Below, piece after piece: positions 16,402-23,198 of a stretch of 64,000 nt of DNA (positions are counted from its first letter, which is position 1; every line of letters starts with the position of its first letter). Made by a program: the position numbers and the translations under genes. The stretch spans positions 62,001 to 126,000 of the forward strand of contig DDVH01000050.1 in the NCBI GenBank assembly GCA_002345215.1. The letters are read 5' to 3'. The notes beneath the pieces are model-generated. The model was not told the origin of the DNA, ran no database searches, and worked only from the letters and a program-made list of their open reading frames with translations. This stretch comes from Anaerolineales bacterium UBA2317. GTDB lineage: Bacteria > Chloroflexota > Anaerolineae > Anaerolineales > Villigracilaceae.

Positions 16402-17730
16402 TTAAGATGGACGGGAAAGATCTTTTTCTAGCTCTCTAACTGTTTTATATATTTTACGTCTAAAATGATATTCGATTTCTGCAGTAGACATAAGCGGATT
16501 CGGAAATTGAAAAACCTCTCTAAGTATCTGATGTTTTTTTTCTACCGTGAATTTATCAAAATTAGGTATATATGTTGTTTTACTTAAATTTCGTGTTATT
16601 TCATAATAAGATTTCAAGAAAGTTTTAGGCTTTAAGTCATTGATATTAAATCTTTTTAGCTGAGACCGAACAAAATGATCTAATGAACCCAAAAGAGAAA
16701 CATCATCAATTTGTGAAAAGAAAAATAACCATCCATACTTTGACTTATTAAAAATACATCCTGTTATCCTTAAATCTAAAGCCCATTTCAAAAACACAAT
16801 GTTTTGAGTTTCTGAATACTTGTAGTTCGTTAATAATCTTATTATAGACTCCCGAAAAGAATCTATTGATTTCCTACGAACTGTGATTTTTGCATTTTCA
16901 AATTGATAACCTAGATATGTAAATCTATCAACAGTACTTGTTACAGAAGATTTTGAAGGATTATCTAAATCCGAGTGTAAATTCAAACCAAGAGTAGTGC
17001 AATCATTAGTAATCTCAACTCGAATTTGATCAACATTTGCGGTTTGGCAGAATATCAAGATATCATCAACATAACGGAAATATTTTATATCAGGGATATT
17101 TGAATATTTCTTGTCTATTTTTAATAAATAAATATTAGCTAAAATATTAGATATAGATAGCCCTTGTGGTACTCCTACTGTTGATAATTTCTTATCCTTA
17201 CCACTAGGTTTAGAAACTGTTTTTCGAGATACTGCATTCCCAATAAGATGAAGTAATTCCTTTTTCTTAATTTTCCTGCTTATCTCTTTCAATAACAATT
17301 TGTGTTGTATCGAAGGATAAAAATCTTTTACATCTAGTCTTAGAACACTTTGATACAAACCAGATCGATAAGCCTGAATAACATCATTGATAATTTTGTG
17401 TAAAAAAGGAGTCTGTGAACCAAAACTTAGTTGAAGGATTTCTGTAATTGCCTTTTGTGTTAATTTATCTCGTATAGTCGGAATTGATATAACACGTGGA
17501 GTTCTTCCTGCACCACGTGAAATGAGTTTCTCGCGGTATTGCGAGAATTGATATGTTCCATTATGTACTTTACGATGGATAATCTCAATATTTTCTTTAA
17601 TCTGGTCTTCGAATGCTTCATTGTTAATTCGATCAACCCCTCGTGCAGACTTGTAACGAATTTCATCTTTGTAGATTTTATTAAGCATTTTTTTGGAAAA
17701 ATACTTCCTAAAATCTTTGGATGCTGTCAT
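16402..17730 (-). CDS. Defence-associated reverse transcriptase
   Basis: A 442-residue RNA-directed DNA polymerase. The fingers begin with RGVDRINNEAF; motif A is RLDVKDFYPSIQ (D133, D136), motif B is GVPQGLSISNILANIYL (about 186-202), and the catalytic motif C is FRYVDDILIF with Y220 V221 D222 D223. Motif D is LGLNLHSDL and motif E is FTYLGYQF. A C-terminal region of about 170 residues follows, with no maturase, integrase or endonuclease motif visible. This excludes a typical group II intron and fits the unknown-group/DRT RTs linked to phage defence. It starts 9 nt after the end of the frame that continues the SLATT gene, with AGGA upstream, so the two are co-transcribed behind the structured RNA at 18330-18474. 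Catalytic residues are all present, so it should be active. Confidence 0.92.
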   Translation of the reverse strand: MTASKDFRKYFSKKMLNKIYKDEIRYKSARGVDRINNEAFEDQIKENIEIIHRKVHNGTYQFSQYREKLISRGAGRTPRVISIPTIRDKLTQKAITEILQLSFGSQTPFLHKIINDVIQAYRSGLYQSVLRLDVKDFYPSIQHKLLLKEISRKIKKKELLHLIGNAVSRKTVSKPSGKDKKLSTVGVPQGLSISNILANIYLLKIDKKYSNIPDIKYFRYVDDILIFCQTANVDQIRVEITNDCTTLGLNLHSDLDNPSKSSVTSTVDRFTYLGYQFENAKITVRRKSIDSFRESIIRLLTNYKYSETQNIVFLKWALDLRITGCIFNKSKYGWLFFFSQIDDVSLLGSLDHFVRSQLKRFNINDLKPKTFLKSYYEITRNLSKTTYIPNFDKFTVEKKHQILREVFQFPNPLMSTAEIEYHFRRKIYKTVRELEKDLSRPS

Positions 17731-17739
17731 AAAATAATC

Positions 17740-17913
17740 CTAAAACCAAATTAAGATAATAAATGGAAGCGGAATCGCAAAAAATGTAACAGTCAAAACC
17801 CATCGCCAAGCTTTTTCCCAAATATATCTTGCTAAATCTGCGCCAGAATATGGGGGTAAAGTTGTATTTTGATTATCTTTGAGCGAATGCCTGAGACATA
17901 AAAAATCATATTC
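17740..17913 (-). pseudogene. Open in-frame continuation of the SLATT gene after a TGA
   Basis: After the TGA at 17916-17914 the same frame stays open for 57 codons to a TAG at 17742-17740. It encodes an EYDFLCLRHSLKD stretch, a PPYSGADLARYIWEKAW stretch and a hydrophobic C-terminal helix (WVLTVTFFAIPLPFIILIWF). The interrupted junction reads ENH-stop-EYDF, which looks like the ENH-x-x-YDF-type region that I recall from SLATT-family C-termini. With the continuation the protein would be about 184 residues, closer to the usual SLATT length, and the gap to the RT gene shrinks from 183 to 9 nt. A nonsense mutation (for example TCA to TGA), a sequencing error or UGA recoding could each explain it. 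Confidence 0.6.
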
Positions 17914-18294
17914 TCAATGGTTTTCAATATTAATTAATAACGCTGTATATTCTGCTTCAAGATTCTGGAGCATTTCATAATTTTCAGACTTCTCAGCACG
18001 CTTCACTTTGGAATAAAGTTCATCAAGTTTAATGTAACAATTTCTCATTGCAATTGATCTTTCGGCATATTTTTGAGATGTTATATGCACAGAAAGAACT
18101 AGCACCACAATAGAAGCAAAGGCAGAAACCAAGTTAAGTTTTGCATCATTATTTTGTAGATTCCATATTGACAAAGAAACTAATGCTAGAGAATATAGTG
18201 TCATTAAAATTTGAGATAAATTGCTATATCCCAGCAATCTCTCTTCTGTAAAAATTCTAGTTTTTCTAGTAATCCAAATTTTATCTGAGAGCAT
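17914..18294 (-). CDS. SLATT-domain two-TM effector (interrupted by TGA)
   Basis: A 126-residue membrane protein with an N-terminal amphipathic stretch, two hydrophobic helices (about residues 25-45 and 53-70) and a charged helical tail (YAERSIAMRNCYIKLDELYSKVKRAEK). This is the layout of SLATT domains, predicted pore-forming effectors that are coupled to nucleotide- or nucleic-acid-producing enzymes in bacterial conflict systems. One SLATT family is known from comparative genomics to be linked to reverse transcriptases. ATG 18294 is chosen because AGGAG lies 5 nt upstream; a GTG at 18300 would overlap that site. It lies 35 nt after the structured RNA and before the RT gene. The TGA stop probably truncates the full domain (see 17740-17913). 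Confidence 0.75.
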   Translation of the reverse strand: MLSDKIWITRKTRIFTEERLLGYSNLSQILMTLYSLALVSLSIWNLQNNDAKLNLVSAFASIVVLVLSVHITSQKYAERSIAMRNCYIKLDELYSKVKRAEKSENYEMLQNLEAEYTALLINIENH

Positions 18295-18329
18295 ATCCAC
18301 TCCTACATTGTCATTTTTTATAACTAAAA

Positions 18330-18474
18330 GAGGCTCTTTGAAAGGATAAGATAAGAACGTCTCTCATAGAGAGACTTGTTGCGAAATATCCGCAACAACG
18401 GTAATTAAACCGTCTTGGATAGATATATTCCTAAAATCTCTCTTCAGGAATCGTACTTTTGTACAAAGAGCCTC
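18330..18474 (-). ncRNA. Structured ncRNA of the RT-SLATT system (candidate template RNA)
   Basis: Read on the minus strand from 18474 to 18330, this segment of about 145 nt starts with GAGGCTCTTTG and ends with CAAAGAGCCTC, an 11-bp end-closing stem followed by TTTT. Inside are consecutive hairpins: GTAC-AAAA-GTAC (18464-18453); ATTCCT/AGGAAT with a 13-nt loop (18451-18427); ACGGT/ACCGT (18413-18398); an 8-bp TTGTTGCG/CGCAACAA hairpin (18398-18376); and GTCTCTC-TAT-GAGAGAC (18375-18359). A single-stranded stretch, GTTCTTATCTTATCCTTT (18358-18341), contains a tandem CTTAT repeat. A TATAAT at 18486-18481 would place the transcription start at the first base of the closing stem. The region has no coding potential. 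Function as RT template or scaffold is inferred from position and structure. Confidence 0.72.
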
Positions 18475-18480
18475 AGCAAT

Positions 18481-18486
18481 ATTATA
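18481..18486 (-). promoter_or_regulatory. -10 box of the ncRNA/SLATT/RT operon
   Basis: A consensus TATAAT on the minus strand, 6-7 nt before the first base of the closing stem of the structured RNA. No convincing -35 hexamer was found at 16-18 nt spacing. Confidence 0.6.
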
Positions 18487-18575
18487 CTAATATTTAAGGC
18501 AATATTACCCCAAAACCTTCTTTGCAAAAACTCTCACGAATAGTACTAGTTAAAAATCTTGTTATAAATAAATAA

Positions 18576-18625
18576 GTGGTTTCGATACGCCGCAAAAACA
18601 AGGGCGCGGCTACTCAACCACCGAG
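18576..18625. repeat. GTGGTTTCGATACGC...CTCAACCACCGAG dispersed repeat
   Basis: An imperfect inverted element (GTGGTTTCGATACGCCGC and GCGGCTACTCAACCAC) between the RT system promoter and the methyltransferase stop at 18610. It belongs to the same family as the two elements at 31017-31143. Confidence 0.7.
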
Positions 18626-19479
18626 TTTACTCTTTTTCTCAACATCAAATGATAGCCAATTGCGGCAGGGTTTTTAGCAAGGTCTGGCGATTTGACAAAC
18701 CCTTTTCCGATGAAGGGTTTTAGTAAATTTATTAAACCTTCAATAAAAATAAGAATTCCTCTTGCAAACCAACGGATAGGTCGGGATAATTTCGGTAATA
18801 CCCAAAATTTTAGATTGCGCATTCCCTCGCCTACAAAAAAGATTGGGTCATAATAACCCTCAAGTAACTCAACTTCAAAGCCATGTTCTTTGGCAAGGTC
18901 TTGCAATGTGTAATGGGTATAACGATAAAAATCAAATGGGGCTTGATGCACTTTAATCATAAACGGCACTGCAATGACCAATGAGCCGCCAGGTTTTAAT
19001 AAATAAAATAATGAATCAAGCAATTGATGAAAATGATAAACATGCTCCAACACGTTCATCAACACCAACAAATCAAATGTATTTTCTTTGAAAGGAACCA
19101 CTTCACCTAAATCACAAGCCAAATCCACTTCAGGGTAGGGAACAATATCTACAGACAGATAGTTTCGATTTGCAAAGATTTGAGCGAAATCTCCATGACC
19201 TGAACCGACATCTAAAATCAACGCTTCTTTATCTTGACCTGAAACCTGATTCTGCAAAAACTTCCAGTTGGCTTGTCTCCACGGAGTGCCTTGCTCAGGT
19301 CCACGTTCAACTTTTTCATACACATGAGCGGTCTCTGGCATGGATGTAAAAATTGGCTTGCCTTCGTGAATGCGAACTTCGTAGCCATCTTGTCCGCAAC
19401 GCCAAATCGTTTCCTCTTTTATTGAAAATGGTTTTTTACAATTTGGGCAAACAAGAATTGATGATAATAACTCTTTCAT
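18610..19479 (-). CDS. Class I SAM methyltransferase with N-terminal zinc ribbon
   Basis: A 289-residue methyltransferase. Residues 1-45 form a Trm112-like zinc ribbon with the pair VCPNCKKPF and a later RCGQDGYEV. Residues about 75-210 form the Rossmann fold: motif I LILDVGSGHGDFAQIF, the SVDI acidic strand, and a DLLVLMNVLEHVYH segment followed by LLKPGGSLVIAVPF. The hydrophobic C-terminal part may touch the membrane. In glycan loci this type methylates sugars or lipid-linked intermediates; the acceptor here is unknown. The start overlaps the stop of the upstream glycosyltransferase gene as ATGA. The far C-terminus ends within sequence close to a dispersed repeat. Confidence 0.85.
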   Translation of the reverse strand: MKELLSSILVCPNCKKPFSIKEETIWRCGQDGYEVRIHEGKPIFTSMPETAHVYEKVERGPEQGTPWRQANWKFLQNQVSGQDKEALILDVGSGHGDFAQIFANRNYLSVDIVPYPEVDLACDLGEVVPFKENTFDLLVLMNVLEHVYHFHQLLDSLFYLLKPGGSLVIAVPFMIKVHQAPFDFYRYTHYTLQDLAKEHGFEVELLEGYYDPIFFVGEGMRNLKFWVLPKLSRPIRWFARGILIFIEGLINLLKPFIGKGFVKSPDLAKNPAAIGYHLMLRKRVNSVVE

Positions 19480-20417
19480 TTGTAATACACTCTAAAAATA
19501 GCGTTATATAAAGCAAGCAATGGCTTTTTGATGAATGGTAATTCCCAGAAGCCTTTTGAAGATAAATCTTTTATTGAGGATATAGAATCAGGTCGAAATC
19601 CAGTAGGAAGCGTGTTACTCATGTTTTGAGCATATCTTTCTGCGGGCATTAATCGTAAGTAACCTGCCGCATCCATGCGTTCATCTAATTGGCGAACCTG
19701 CCCCATCGGTTTGTCCATATCAAATGGCAAAAATTTTTGAATAACTGATTTATAGGTTGTAAATTGCCAATGGCTTGCGCCGAGATAAGCAGAAATATTT
19801 TTGTAAGTGACATAATAATCTGTGGTTTCACTATAAATCTTTTTCAATTCATCATCTGAAAAACCAAGTGTGGTTGAAAATTCATAAAACCATTCATACG
19901 GCAGAATATCACCTTGTTTAAGTTTCGCATTTTCTTTTGCCCATGTAATTGATTTTTGCAAAAAATTTTCTGGCGTTCTAAACGGTCGCGCCGTAACCAT
20001 GCCAACATTTGGAAATGTTTCAAGCAACTCAACAGATTTTTTTAACCAATTCGGATAAAACAAAACATCGGCATCGGTAAATGAAATAATTTCACCGGGT
20101 GCGCCACCGAAAATCACATTCCATGCGCCGCCTTTGCCAACATTTTTTTCAGACAAAATCAAATATTGAATTCGTCCTTCTTCTTTTTCATTTACCAAAA
20201 ACTCACGAACTTCTTCACAAGAACCGTTGTCAAATACCATTAAATCAAATGGCAAGCCTGCATCTTTTCGCATTGATTCCAAAGATACTTTTAATACATC
20301 CAATGTCTCAGCATAAAATCCGCTTAAGAATGGAATATAGTTTAACAAAGCCACTGTAATTCGTTCTGGCTTGGCAACTTCTTTTACAAATTTTGCAGGG
20401 TTCTGACCTTTTCGCAT
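19476..20417 (-). CDS. Family 2 (GT-A) glycosyltransferase
   Basis: A 313-residue GT-A glycosyltransferase. The N-terminal nucleotide-binding strand ITVALLNYIPFLSGFY is followed by LMVFDNGSCEEV, NVGKGGAWNVIF and the metal-binding DxD as ISFTDADVLFYPNWL (about residues 113-127). A PMGQVRQLDERMDAAGYLR stretch with acidic residues may hold the catalytic base. It adds a sugar from a nucleotide donor to the growing lipid-linked glycan at the cytosolic face. The stop overlaps the methyltransferase start (ATGA). No Shine-Dalgarno is seen before ATG 20417; the gap upstream holds AT-rich iterated CGATTTACG-type sequence. Confidence 0.88.
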   Translation of the reverse strand: MRKGQNPAKFVKEVAKPERITVALLNYIPFLSGFYAETLDVLKVSLESMRKDAGLPFDLMVFDNGSCEEVREFLVNEKEEGRIQYLILSEKNVGKGGAWNVIFGGAPGEIISFTDADVLFYPNWLKKSVELLETFPNVGMVTARPFRTPENFLQKSITWAKENAKLKQGDILPYEWFYEFSTTLGFSDDELKKIYSETTDYYVTYKNISAYLGASHWQFTTYKSVIQKFLPFDMDKPMGQVRQLDERMDAAGYLRLMPAERYAQNMSNTLPTGFRPDSISSIKDLSSKGFWELPFIKKPLLALYNAIFRVYYK

Positions 20418-20435
20418 GTATCAATTTCCGATTTA

Positions 20436-21383
20436 CTATTTTCGATTTACGATTTTTTGAATTCTTTTCTTCCATCGTTTTGGTCGTGCAATATTTTCAA
20501 TCATATTTTCAGGAAGAAAGAAAAATATTTTTCGCAAAAACAATTCTACACCACGCATGAAGCGTGCATAAGTCATCTTGGGGCGAGCGAGTTTACCATC
20601 TCTCAATTGATGAGACGAATCTAAAATCGTATAACGGATATTTGCTTGCCCACCCGCCAATTGAATATTCACATTCGTTTCGGGATGTTCATAATGCGGC
20701 TTGCCATTTGGCAAATGTGAATAATCATGATTCTGATGCACAATCATCATGGATGGTGTGCAATCAATCACCGCCCAATTTTCTTTACGCGCTTTGTAAA
20801 TCATCCAATTATCCCAACCCGCACGACCAATTGTAAAGTCAGGAATATCTTGATAACATTTTTTTGGGAAAAGGAAAAAATCGCTTCCTGCTGGACGATG
20901 AAGTTGATTCTGTTCCTCAACATTTTTTCTTAACTTCAACTCCCATCCGTTTGCAAAATCAATAGGCGATGTAATGTCATAATCCCAACGTTGACTTAAT
21001 AAAACAAATTTTTTTTGGAGTGCAGAAGCTCGCTTCTGCTTTTGTGACAGCAAGCTGTTACACTCCATAGCCGCTTCTACAAAATCATCCATCAAAATCA
21101 TATCGGCATTGATAATGCACAGCAATTCACTATTTGAATTGTCTCTTACAATCTCAAACATAGATGAAATTAATGGCACACCACTCTCATTGACTTTTAC
21201 ATTCGGAAAATGCTTTACACCAAATTCTTGAGCAACTTCCGCAAGACCCGTTTCATTCCCAAGCAGTATGACTTCAACATCTTTGAGCAATGTCCACGAT
21301 TTAATGGCATTGCGTTGAATCATCGCAATATGTGGATTGGTAAAGGGTTTAGGAGCAGAAAAGAAAGTTATCGTTTTTTTCAT
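20436..21383 (-). CDS. Glycosyltransferase-like protein carrying an in-frame palindromic insert
   Basis: A 315-residue GT-A-like protein: ITFFSAPKPFT start, the acidic motif LLCIINADMILMDDF near residue 93, and the acceptor-side GRAGWDNWMIYKAR segment. This pattern is common in uncharacterised glycosyltransferases of polysaccharide loci. Between residues about 106 and 122 the peptide ECNSLLSQKQKRASALQ is encoded entirely by a 50-bp dispersed inverted repeat (21017-21066), which appears to have inserted without breaking the frame. It may lie in a surface loop just after the DxD region. The C-terminal residues are encoded by iterated AAATCG-like sequence. The start at 21383 has no obvious Shine-Dalgarno. 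Confidence 0.75.
   Translation of the reverse strand: MKKTITFFSAPKPFTNPHIAMIQRNAIKSWTLLKDVEVILLGNETGLAEVAQEFGVKHFPNVKVNESGVPLISSMFEIVRDNSNSELLCIINADMILMDDFVEAAMECNSLLSQKQKRASALQKKFVLLSQRWDYDITSPIDFANGWELKLRKNVEEQNQLHRPAGSDFFLFPKKCYQDIPDFTIGRAGWDNWMIYKARKENWAVIDCTPSMMIVHQNHDYSHLPNGKPHYEHPETNVNIQLAGGQANIRYTILDSSHQLRDGKLARPKMTYARFMRGVELFLRKIFFFLPENMIENIARPKRWKKRIQKIVNRK
21017..21066. repeat. 50-bp inverted-repeat element inside a coding region
   Basis: The outer arms are GGAGTG and CACTCC. Inside are two hairpins, GCAGAAGCTCGCTTCTGC and GTGACAGCAAGCTGTTAC, separated by TTTT. The double-hairpin form suggests a dispersed miniature element. It adds about 17 residues to the host protein in frame. 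Confidence 0.75.
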
Positions 21384-21389
21384 ATATTA

Positions 21390-22382
21390 TTATTCGGAAT
21401 AATTACCATAAACCCTTGTATCAAATGCGTACAAAGCAAAAGGTGCTATTTCTAACCAAATTCGATATTCAGTGAGGATACCGAAAAACAAATTACCTAT
21501 TACAAATAAAACTGTTAATACCTTAAATATAGAAATTTTTGTGTTTCCCATACTTGGCAATAGTAAAAAGGAAAGTAATGTTCCCGCATTAATAAAAAAG
21601 GGTACAGCATCTGTAAAACGAGAGAGATTGTAAATTAAAAAATTTTGTTCCGCTTCAGTTTCCATTGTAAAAAACAAGGGGGCACGTACATACATGTCTA
21701 AAGATAGTTTTACTAACAGACACAAGGAAAAAGCAATTATGAATTTATGTATCCTTTGTTTGTATGGAGCTTCAATAAATAAGAAGCCGAAACAAAGTAT
21801 CATCACTGTTTCCTTAAAACCTACCCCTAGTGGAAGCAAGAATAATAGCCAGTTGTATTTTTTTTGAACAAACAATAGAACAAATAACGTGAAAACAAAT
21901 AAAGATGGCATATCCCATGGATAAAGTCGCAAAGCAAGATTTGTGCGGGCAATATCCATATAACCAAATGAAATAACAGCAAAAAGACCAAATATATAAA
22001 ATAAAGACCGTTGCTTGAGAAACAAAATTAAGACCAATGCTATGATAGCAAACCAACTGGCTGTCCATAGCCCTACTGTCATTTCCAAGGAATTTTGAGC
22101 AGATAGAATGAAATCTTTCTCAAAAAATGTCTCACTTAAATTGGCAGTAAATGCTGCCAGCCCAGTGGAGAATAATCTAGGCTTCCAAGCGGTTTTAAAT
22201 TGATAGTAATTTTCCATACCTTCAGTTAAAGCATAAAATGTAGCCCGGGTATCATTTCCGGAGAATACCATTGTGGTAGCTTTGACAAACAGCACAATAG
22301 AAATTCCAATTGCAATGAAGATTGGGATTGCATAGGCGAGTAGAAAATTATCAAGAAATAATTTGTTTTTGATTTGCATCAT
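21390..22382 (-). CDS. Polytopic membrane protein of unknown function
   Basis: A 330-residue protein with about eight or nine transmembrane helices. After TM1 there is a loop with FSGNDTRATFYALTEGMENYYQFKTAWKPRLF, and later IARTNLALRLYPWDMPSLFVF and a GFKETVMILCFGFLF helix. The size and topology resemble small GT-C-like proteins or EPS-repeat polymerase-like proteins, but no diagnostic motif could be recognised. It lies between the SpsF-type cytidylyltransferase gene (3-nt gap) and the glycosyltransferase at 20436 and is surely part of the same transcript. Two adjacent ATGs (22382, 22379) are possible starts. Confidence 0.65.
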   Translation of the reverse strand: MMQIKNKLFLDNFLLAYAIPIFIAIGISIVLFVKATTMVFSGNDTRATFYALTEGMENYYQFKTAWKPRLFSTGLAAFTANLSETFFEKDFILSAQNSLEMTVGLWTASWFAIIALVLILFLKQRSLFYIFGLFAVISFGYMDIARTNLALRLYPWDMPSLFVFTLFVLLFVQKKYNWLLFLLPLGVGFKETVMILCFGFLFIEAPYKQRIHKFIIAFSLCLLVKLSLDMYVRAPLFFTMETEAEQNFLIYNLSRFTDAVPFFINAGTLLSFLLLPSMGNTKISIFKVLTVLFVIGNLFFGILTEYRIWLEIAPFALYAFDTRVYGNYSE

Positions 22383-22385
22383 CTT

Positions 22386-23198
22386 TTAATTCAGTGCTCT
22401 TTTATCAATATCTTTAAATGTTTTATGCTGTACATTCGCATTAATTTTTGCTAATTCTGGATTATCGTGAACTAAATCCAAAACTTCTTTCCAAGTGAAA
22501 TCATATCGTCCATCAAAATGTTTATAAACTTGACGCATAAATTCTAAATCTTCGGGAGTATCAACTGTCCAGCGGTAATCGCCAAAGTCAGTGACATGAT
22601 TCAGCAAAGCGACTTTAAATCCTCTTGGAGAAACACCTTCTGACAGTTGACGGCTGACTGCTGAAAGCTTTACATCTTCATAAAAATAAGGCATGGCATG
22701 TTCACGATGTTGAGGTTCTTTAGCTTCTTTCCATGCTTTCTTTAATGCTTTGAACGTACAAGCTTCCACATCTAAGCCAATTGGATAGGTTCTATTCCAA
22801 GGTGGAGGCAGGCGATTGCAAACAAAATCATATTCATCTTCAATCAAAGTGTTGACAACATTATCAATTAATTCTGGATCAATGACAGGACAATCAGCAG
22901 TGATTCTAACAACAACATCCGCTTTGGCTTGTGAGGCGGTTTGATAATAACGGTCTAAGACATCAAACAAACTGCCTCGGGTGTAGTCTAAACCTGCAAG
23001 GTCACAGTACTCAGCTACGGGGTCGTCAGAGGCGTCTGTCGTTGTAGCAAAAATAATTTGATCGAGAGTAGTCGCCCGCGAAACACGAATCATCACACGA
23101 CTCAACATCGGCTGACCAGAAATATCTGCTAATATTTTTCCCGGTAATCTTGATGAGGATATGCGTCCTTGAATGATGGCGACAACTTTTTGTTTCAT
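22386..23198 (-). CDS. SpsF-type acylneuraminate cytidylyltransferase-like protein
   Basis: A 270-residue nucleotidyltransferase with AIIQGRISSSRLPGKIL (residues 8-24) as the nucleotide loop, TRGSLFDVLDRYYQ, VVRITADCPVIDP as the metal site and YRWTVDTPEDLEFM near the C-terminus. This is the SpsF/CMP-KDO-synthetase-like family found in spore coat and surface glycan loci; it likely activates a sugar acid with CTP. In the middle the peptide KLSAVSRQLSEG comes from a heptamer-like repeated DNA stretch (22638-22671) inserted in frame before the conserved VDTPED region. The gene overlaps the DUF4910 peptidase-like gene by 4 nt (ATGA). Confidence 0.85.
   Translation of the reverse strand: MKQKVVAIIQGRISSSRLPGKILADISGQPMLSRVMIRVSRATTLDQIIFATTTDASDDPVAEYCDLAGLDYTRGSLFDVLDRYYQTASQAKADVVVRITADCPVIDPELIDNVVNTLIEDEYDFVCNRLPPPWNRTYPIGLDVEACTFKALKKAWKEAKEPQHREHAMPYFYEDVKLSAVSRQLSEGVSPRGFKVALLNHVTDFGDYRWTVDTPEDLEFMRQVYKHFDGRYDFTWKEVLDLVHDNPELAKINANVQHKTFKDIDKRALN
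22638..22671. repeat. Iterated TCAGC-type repeat inside a coding region
   Basis: On the minus strand this reads AAGCTTTCAGCAGTCAGCCG followed by TCAACTGTCAGAAG, a quasi-periodic series of about seven bases. It encodes KLSAVSRQLSEG within the cytidylyltransferase gene. Confidence 0.5.

Noticed and set aside
16402..17730. Group II intron or retron
   Set aside because: The RT lacks maturase and HNH parts and no intron domain V-like structure was seen at its 3' side. The structured RNA lies before a SLATT gene rather than being a typical msr-msd directly before the RT.
17740..17913. Independent small membrane protein gene between SLATT and RT
   Set aside because: No in-frame ATG, GTG or TTG with a ribosome site opens it, and it is in the same frame as the SLATT gene, so continuation after a TGA is the better reading.
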